Shown in pieces: positions 6,009 to 8,296 of a stretch of 8,296 bases of DNA. Source of the DNA: Hyphomonas sp. (GTDB taxonomy: Bacteria > Pseudomonadota > Alphaproteobacteria > Caulobacterales > Hyphomonadaceae). Numbering within the stretch: the stretch's first letter is position 1; every line of letters begins with the position of its first letter. The position numbers were made by a program, and so were the translations under genes. The DNA lies in assembly GCA_003486945.1 (NCBI GenBank), contig DNFL01000180.1, positions 764 to 9,059 of the forward strand, written 5' to 3'. The notes under the pieces are model-generated. The model did not search any database, was not told where the DNA came from, and saw only the letters and a program-made list of their open reading frames with translations.

Positions 6009-6034
6009 TGTCACGAGGTGAACCTTAAGTGACA
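6009..6034. repeat. Short dyad-symmetric site after the EEP gene
   Basis: TGTCAC (6009-6014) and GTGACA (6029-6034) form an inverted repeat with a 14-base spacer. Within the spacer AGGT (6016-6019) and ACCT (6022-6025) form a second, nearly co-centred repeat. There is no T-run, so it does not look like an intrinsic terminator. It may be an operator or chance. Confidence 0.4.
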
Positions 6035-6274
6035 GATAGAAACATGGCACTGAAAGCCTTTTCCGTAGGTGAGGAAGAATGCAAATTCGTGGACGGATCA
6101 TTCGGTCGGTGTGAATCGATCCGACTTTACAATGACCATATGCCAGTCACTCTTGATAGTACGTGCGCCCAGTGGACCACGATTTCAGAGACAGTGCCGT
6201 GCCACTCATTTCTTGCGACAGTTTGGATCGCTCCGGCTTCTTTTCAAACCTTTGGCGCGACATCTAAGCTCTAG
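6029..6274 (+). CDS. Doubtful small ORF, 81 aa
   Basis: A GTG start at 6029 is preceded by GAGGTGA (6015-6021) at a usable spacing and opens an 81-residue frame (MTDRNMALKAFSVGEEECKF to FGATSKL). The N-terminal half looks protein-like. The C-terminal half is serine/threonine-rich without evident structure. No family is recognised. The start codon lies inside the dyad at 6009-6034. It fills most of the 297 bases between the EEP stop and the TIR stop, a stretch that otherwise holds nothing I can name. It may be a small gene, a remnant, or chance. Confidence 0.22.
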   Translation: MTDRNMALKAFSVGEEECKFVDGSFGRCESIRLYNDHMPVTLDSTCAQWTTISETVPCHSFLATVWIAPASFQTFGATSKL

Positions 6275-6304
6275 TGCCTGCGCGATTGTGGATGAGCTGG
6301 TTCG

Positions 6305-7273
6305 CTAGCCCACACAACGGTTGAGAGTAGTTTCAACGCCAGAAGGGTCTGTGGCGACCAAACGATCTCCATCCAGCCGATAAGTCCATTGCCCGCGAGA
6401 CTCGCCGGGAGCTGGCGATGTCGCCTGTGTGACTACAGTAGTGTTTTCAGCTGCAACCACTTGGCCCAAGCTTTCGAAGCCATCTGCGGTAATCCTCAGT
6501 CTACTGATACCACCTTCGTCAGTTTCAACAGCAAATTGTGCGGTTACACTACAATCGCGTTCTTGGCGGCTCCATAAGCCATTCAACCCCGACAAGAGGC
6601 GATCGCGCAACTTAGTTTCGATAGCGTCCGGATCAGGGGTGGGCTCAATTTGAGGAGCCTGTGTCAATCCAAATTCCTGACATGGGGTTTCAATTGAACT
6701 GATCGAACACAGTGCATCGCGCGCACCACCCAGGTTGGAGAGGAAACCCAGCACGGCCGATAGGCCAACAAATAGAACAGCAATTGACTTTCGCAGCAAA
6801 TGCTTGCGCGGCACATAGCCTACGCCGTGCGGAGGTTTTTTTCCTTCAAGTATCGCCAGCGCAGCAGTCAGTACTGTCTGGAATCGATGGTCACTGGAGT
6901 CGCCGGACCAACTTGAGATATCTACGCCCTGACGCTCCCCAAAAAAAAGAGGCGGATCACACGGCTTTACGAATGTTTGAAGCAACTTTCCGCTTTGGCG
7001 AGCTCGGCGCGCTTCCGCCTTTACATTCTCGCTGGAAACCGCGGCAGGAGACCATGCAACGATTACGACCTTCGACAAGTCCAGTTGTCGTTCAATAGTC
7101 GCTTCCCAAGGATCGTCAGGTGCGAGGTCTTGGTCCCACCATACATCCAGTCCTTCACTGCGAAGGCATTGCACTAAACGTTGAACTTGTGCGAGGTCGT
7201 CGCGCTTATAGGATACGAAGATCGCAGGCGTCGTAGCTTCCTGGGGGCTGGTTTTGGCCTGCGCGTCGTTCAT
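6305..7273 (-). CDS. TIR-domain protein with one membrane segment and a putative periplasmic C-terminal domain
   Basis: A 322-residue protein. Residues 16-140 form a TIR domain: box 1 AIFVSYKRDD (17-26), DVWWDQDLAPDDPWEATI (43-60), IVAWSPAAVSSENVKAEA (71-88), then VKPCDPPLFF and VDISSW (117-122). E87 sits where the catalytic glutamate of NAD-cleaving TIR domains is expected, so NADase activity is plausible. Basic residues RKHLLRK (156-162) precede one hydrophobic helix (about 163-180), giving an N-inside topology. A proline-rich linker (206-216) leads to a beta-rich domain (about 220-322) with GLWSRQERDC and a terminal LNRC. Cysteines 241 and 320 could form a disulphide in the periplasm. The ATG at 7273 overlaps the TPR gene stop as ATGA, so the two are translationally coupled. 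The likely role is a membrane-linked defence or signalling effector. The trigger is unknown and the C-terminal family is not recognised with certainty. Confidence 0.85.
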   Translation of the reverse strand: MNDAQAKTSPQEATTPAIFVSYKRDDLAQVQRLVQCLRSEGLDVWWDQDLAPDDPWEATIERQLDLSKVVIVAWSPAAVSSENVKAEARRARQSGKLLQTFVKPCDPPLFFGERQGVDISSWSGDSSDHRFQTVLTAALAILEGKKPPHGVGYVPRKHLLRKSIAVLFVGLSAVLGFLSNLGGARDALCSISSIETPCQEFGLTQAPQIEPTPDPDAIETKLRDRLLSGLNGLWSRQERDCSVTAQFAVETDEGGISRLRITADGFESLGQVVAAENTTVVTQATSPAPGESRGQWTYRLDGDRLVATDPSGVETTLNRCVG

Positions 7274-8296
7274 GGTCTGGTTCCCAATTCGCTCAGGATA
7301 CTGAGAGCCTGAATGCGGGCCGAATGAGCCTCTTCCCAGCCTTTAGGGTCTCGTTCGCGCGTTCGAACGAGCATTACGTTTTCGTTTGCCTGAACAACAT
7401 TCTGCAGTGCCTGAACGGCAATTTGCGTGCGGCCGGTTGCTATCGCCTTCGTCGCTATTCTCTCTGAAGCCAGTGCATAATTTTTGTTGGCCTTTGCCCA
7501 GGAGGCTGGCGTGCTTTCGTGATTGAAGAAGTTTACTGCCAGAAGATAGGAGTATTGCGCGTCAAGGAGTGGTTGGATCTGTCCCGTCACATCGCTTAAG
7601 AGCAACTGCGCATTTCCGAGATTGATTTGGCCACCCGCCCAATCAGCGGTGTGTTCATCATCCATCTCGTTTATGAGCTGCGAAAGTACCCGGATCGCAC
7701 TTTCGATTTCGGAGGGATCAAAGTTTGAAGCGCCTGCCTCAGCTGTGGCGGTGGCATAGCTTATTGCAGCCGCCATTGCGTCTGCTTCGTTTCCAATGCT
7801 TGTATTCAACAAACGTGCCGAATTGTATGTCGCTGCGGCCCTCGACCAATCCCCTTGCGCGGCAAGAACATTTCCATAGTTCATCAGAGCAGAAGCTCTG
7901 GTTCCTTCGGGTGCCAAGGCGTCGGCGGAAATCACTGCGTTGCAGGCCGCAGCTGCTCGATGCAATGCAGAAGGCCCATCCCAACGGGCCAAGTGACGCT
8001 CAAAATCACAAACAAAAGTCTGAACTACGGCGATAAACTGCTGATCGTCTCTGGCAAGAAGGCTCACATCTCCGTTCAAGAGCTGCAGCGCTTGACGAAC
8101 GGCTGATGCATCATCTTCGATTTGACCAGCTTGACCGAGCACGGAGGCGCGGGCCAAAAGAAACAATGATCGATGAACCGTGTCTGCGGGCGCTACCGTA
8201 TCGGCCGCTCGCTGATAAAAATCTGCTGCAGCTGGAAAGTCAGCTTGAAGCATGGCGACTTTTCCTCGGATCGCCATTGTTTCGCCGGCGCGTGTT
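7270..8296 (-). CDS. TPR-repeat protein, 5' end outside the window
   Basis: At least 335 residues, almost wholly helical and alanine-rich, with TPR-like units. Examples, counted from the in-frame ATG at 8277, are FPAAADFYQRAADTV (14-28), SALMNYGNVLAAQGDWSRAA (129-148), ADWAGGQINLGNAQLLL (211-227), ASWAKANKNYALASERI (258-274) and KGWEEAHSARIQALSIL (312-328). The last three share a W-A-x(4)-N-type spacing. TPRs form scaffolds for protein binding. No signal peptide or catalytic motif is visible in the part seen. The frame stays open upstream of 8277 to the window edge (T-R-A-G-E-T before the M), and helical periodicity continues, so the real start is probably beyond 8296. An additional N-terminal domain cannot be excluded. 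It is the first visible gene of a two-gene operon with the TIR gene and is a candidate sensor, adaptor or regulator for it. Confidence 0.78.
   Translation of the reverse strand, partial: TRAGETMAIRGKVAMLQADFPAAADFYQRAADTVAPADTVHRSLFLLARASVLGQAGQIEDDASAVRQALQLLNGDVSLLARDDQQFIAVVQTFVCDFERHLARWDGPSALHRAAAACNAVISADALAPEGTRASALMNYGNVLAAQGDWSRAAATYNSARLLNTSIGNEADAMAAAISYATATAEAGASNFDPSEIESAIRVLSQLINEMDDEHTADWAGGQINLGNAQLLLSDVTGQIQPLLDAQYSYLLAVNFFNHESTPASWAKANKNYALASERIATKAIATGRTQIAVQALQNVVQANENVMLVRTRERDPKGWEEAHSARIQALSILSELGTRP

Noticed and set aside
17..7273. A single TIR-effector CBASS system made of the CD-NTase and the TIR protein
   Set aside because: The two genes are about 5 kb apart on opposite strands with an unrelated operon between them. 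The TIR protein has a membrane anchor and an unidentified C-terminal domain, and I saw no SAVED or STING-like nucleotide-binding domain.
1..8296. CRISPR array, tRNA, rRNA or insertion sequence
   Set aside because: No regularly spaced direct repeats, cloverleaf-like genes, rRNA stretches, transposase motifs or IS-like terminal repeats were seen on reading both strands by eye.

Overview
The window looks like a piece of an alphaproteobacterial mobile element (conjugative plasmid, ICE or similar). The grounds are the GC-rich coding, a ParB-like protein without a visible ParA partner, an ArdA-type antirestriction gene and small element-associated proteins. No rRNA, tRNA, integrase or housekeeping gene was seen, so the host assignment is an inference from protein style and base composition. 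The first 15 bases match the 3' end of the Illumina TruSeq read-1 adapter, so the left edge is a contig end and not genomic sequence.

Layout. (1) 17-1240 (+): a 5'-truncated CD-NTase (cGAS/DncV-like nucleotidyltransferase) with a C-terminal domain resembling the AGS-C sensor, i.e. the signal-producing enzyme of a CBASS-type anti-phage system. No recognisable effector lies in the window. (2) 1241-1587: no convincing gene, perhaps decayed sequence. (3) 4952 down to 1649 (-): a compact five-gene operon of ardA, a small zinc-ribbon protein, a 157-aa protein, an 83-aa protein and a 589-aa ParB-family protein. Its genes overlap or lie 10-11 bases apart, and it ends in a strong intrinsic terminator at 1588-1620. 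(4) 4953-5257: the region between the divergent ardA operon and a nuclease gene. It holds a 168-base nested inverted repeat (4988-5155) that would fold into one long hairpin directly upstream of ardA. (5) 5258-6007 (+): an endonuclease/exonuclease/phosphatase-fold (EEP) protein. (6) 6008-6304: a small dyad and at most a doubtful short ORF. (7) 8296 down to 6305 (-): a TPR-repeat protein (5' end off the window) coupled by an ATGA overlap to a TIR-domain protein with one membrane segment and a probable periplasmic C-terminal domain.

How it may fit together. The central GC-rich block is transfer/maintenance backbone. ArdA would shield the incoming element from type I restriction, and its long hairpin leader is reminiscent of the single-stranded-DNA promoters that switch on antirestriction genes in newly entered plasmid DNA. 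The flanking CD-NTase and TIR/TPR genes look lower in GC and are plausible defence cargo. The CD-NTase and the TIR gene are about 5 kb apart on opposite strands, so they should not be read as one CBASS operon. The most interesting items are the ardA-leader hairpin and the membrane-anchored TIR plus TPR pair.
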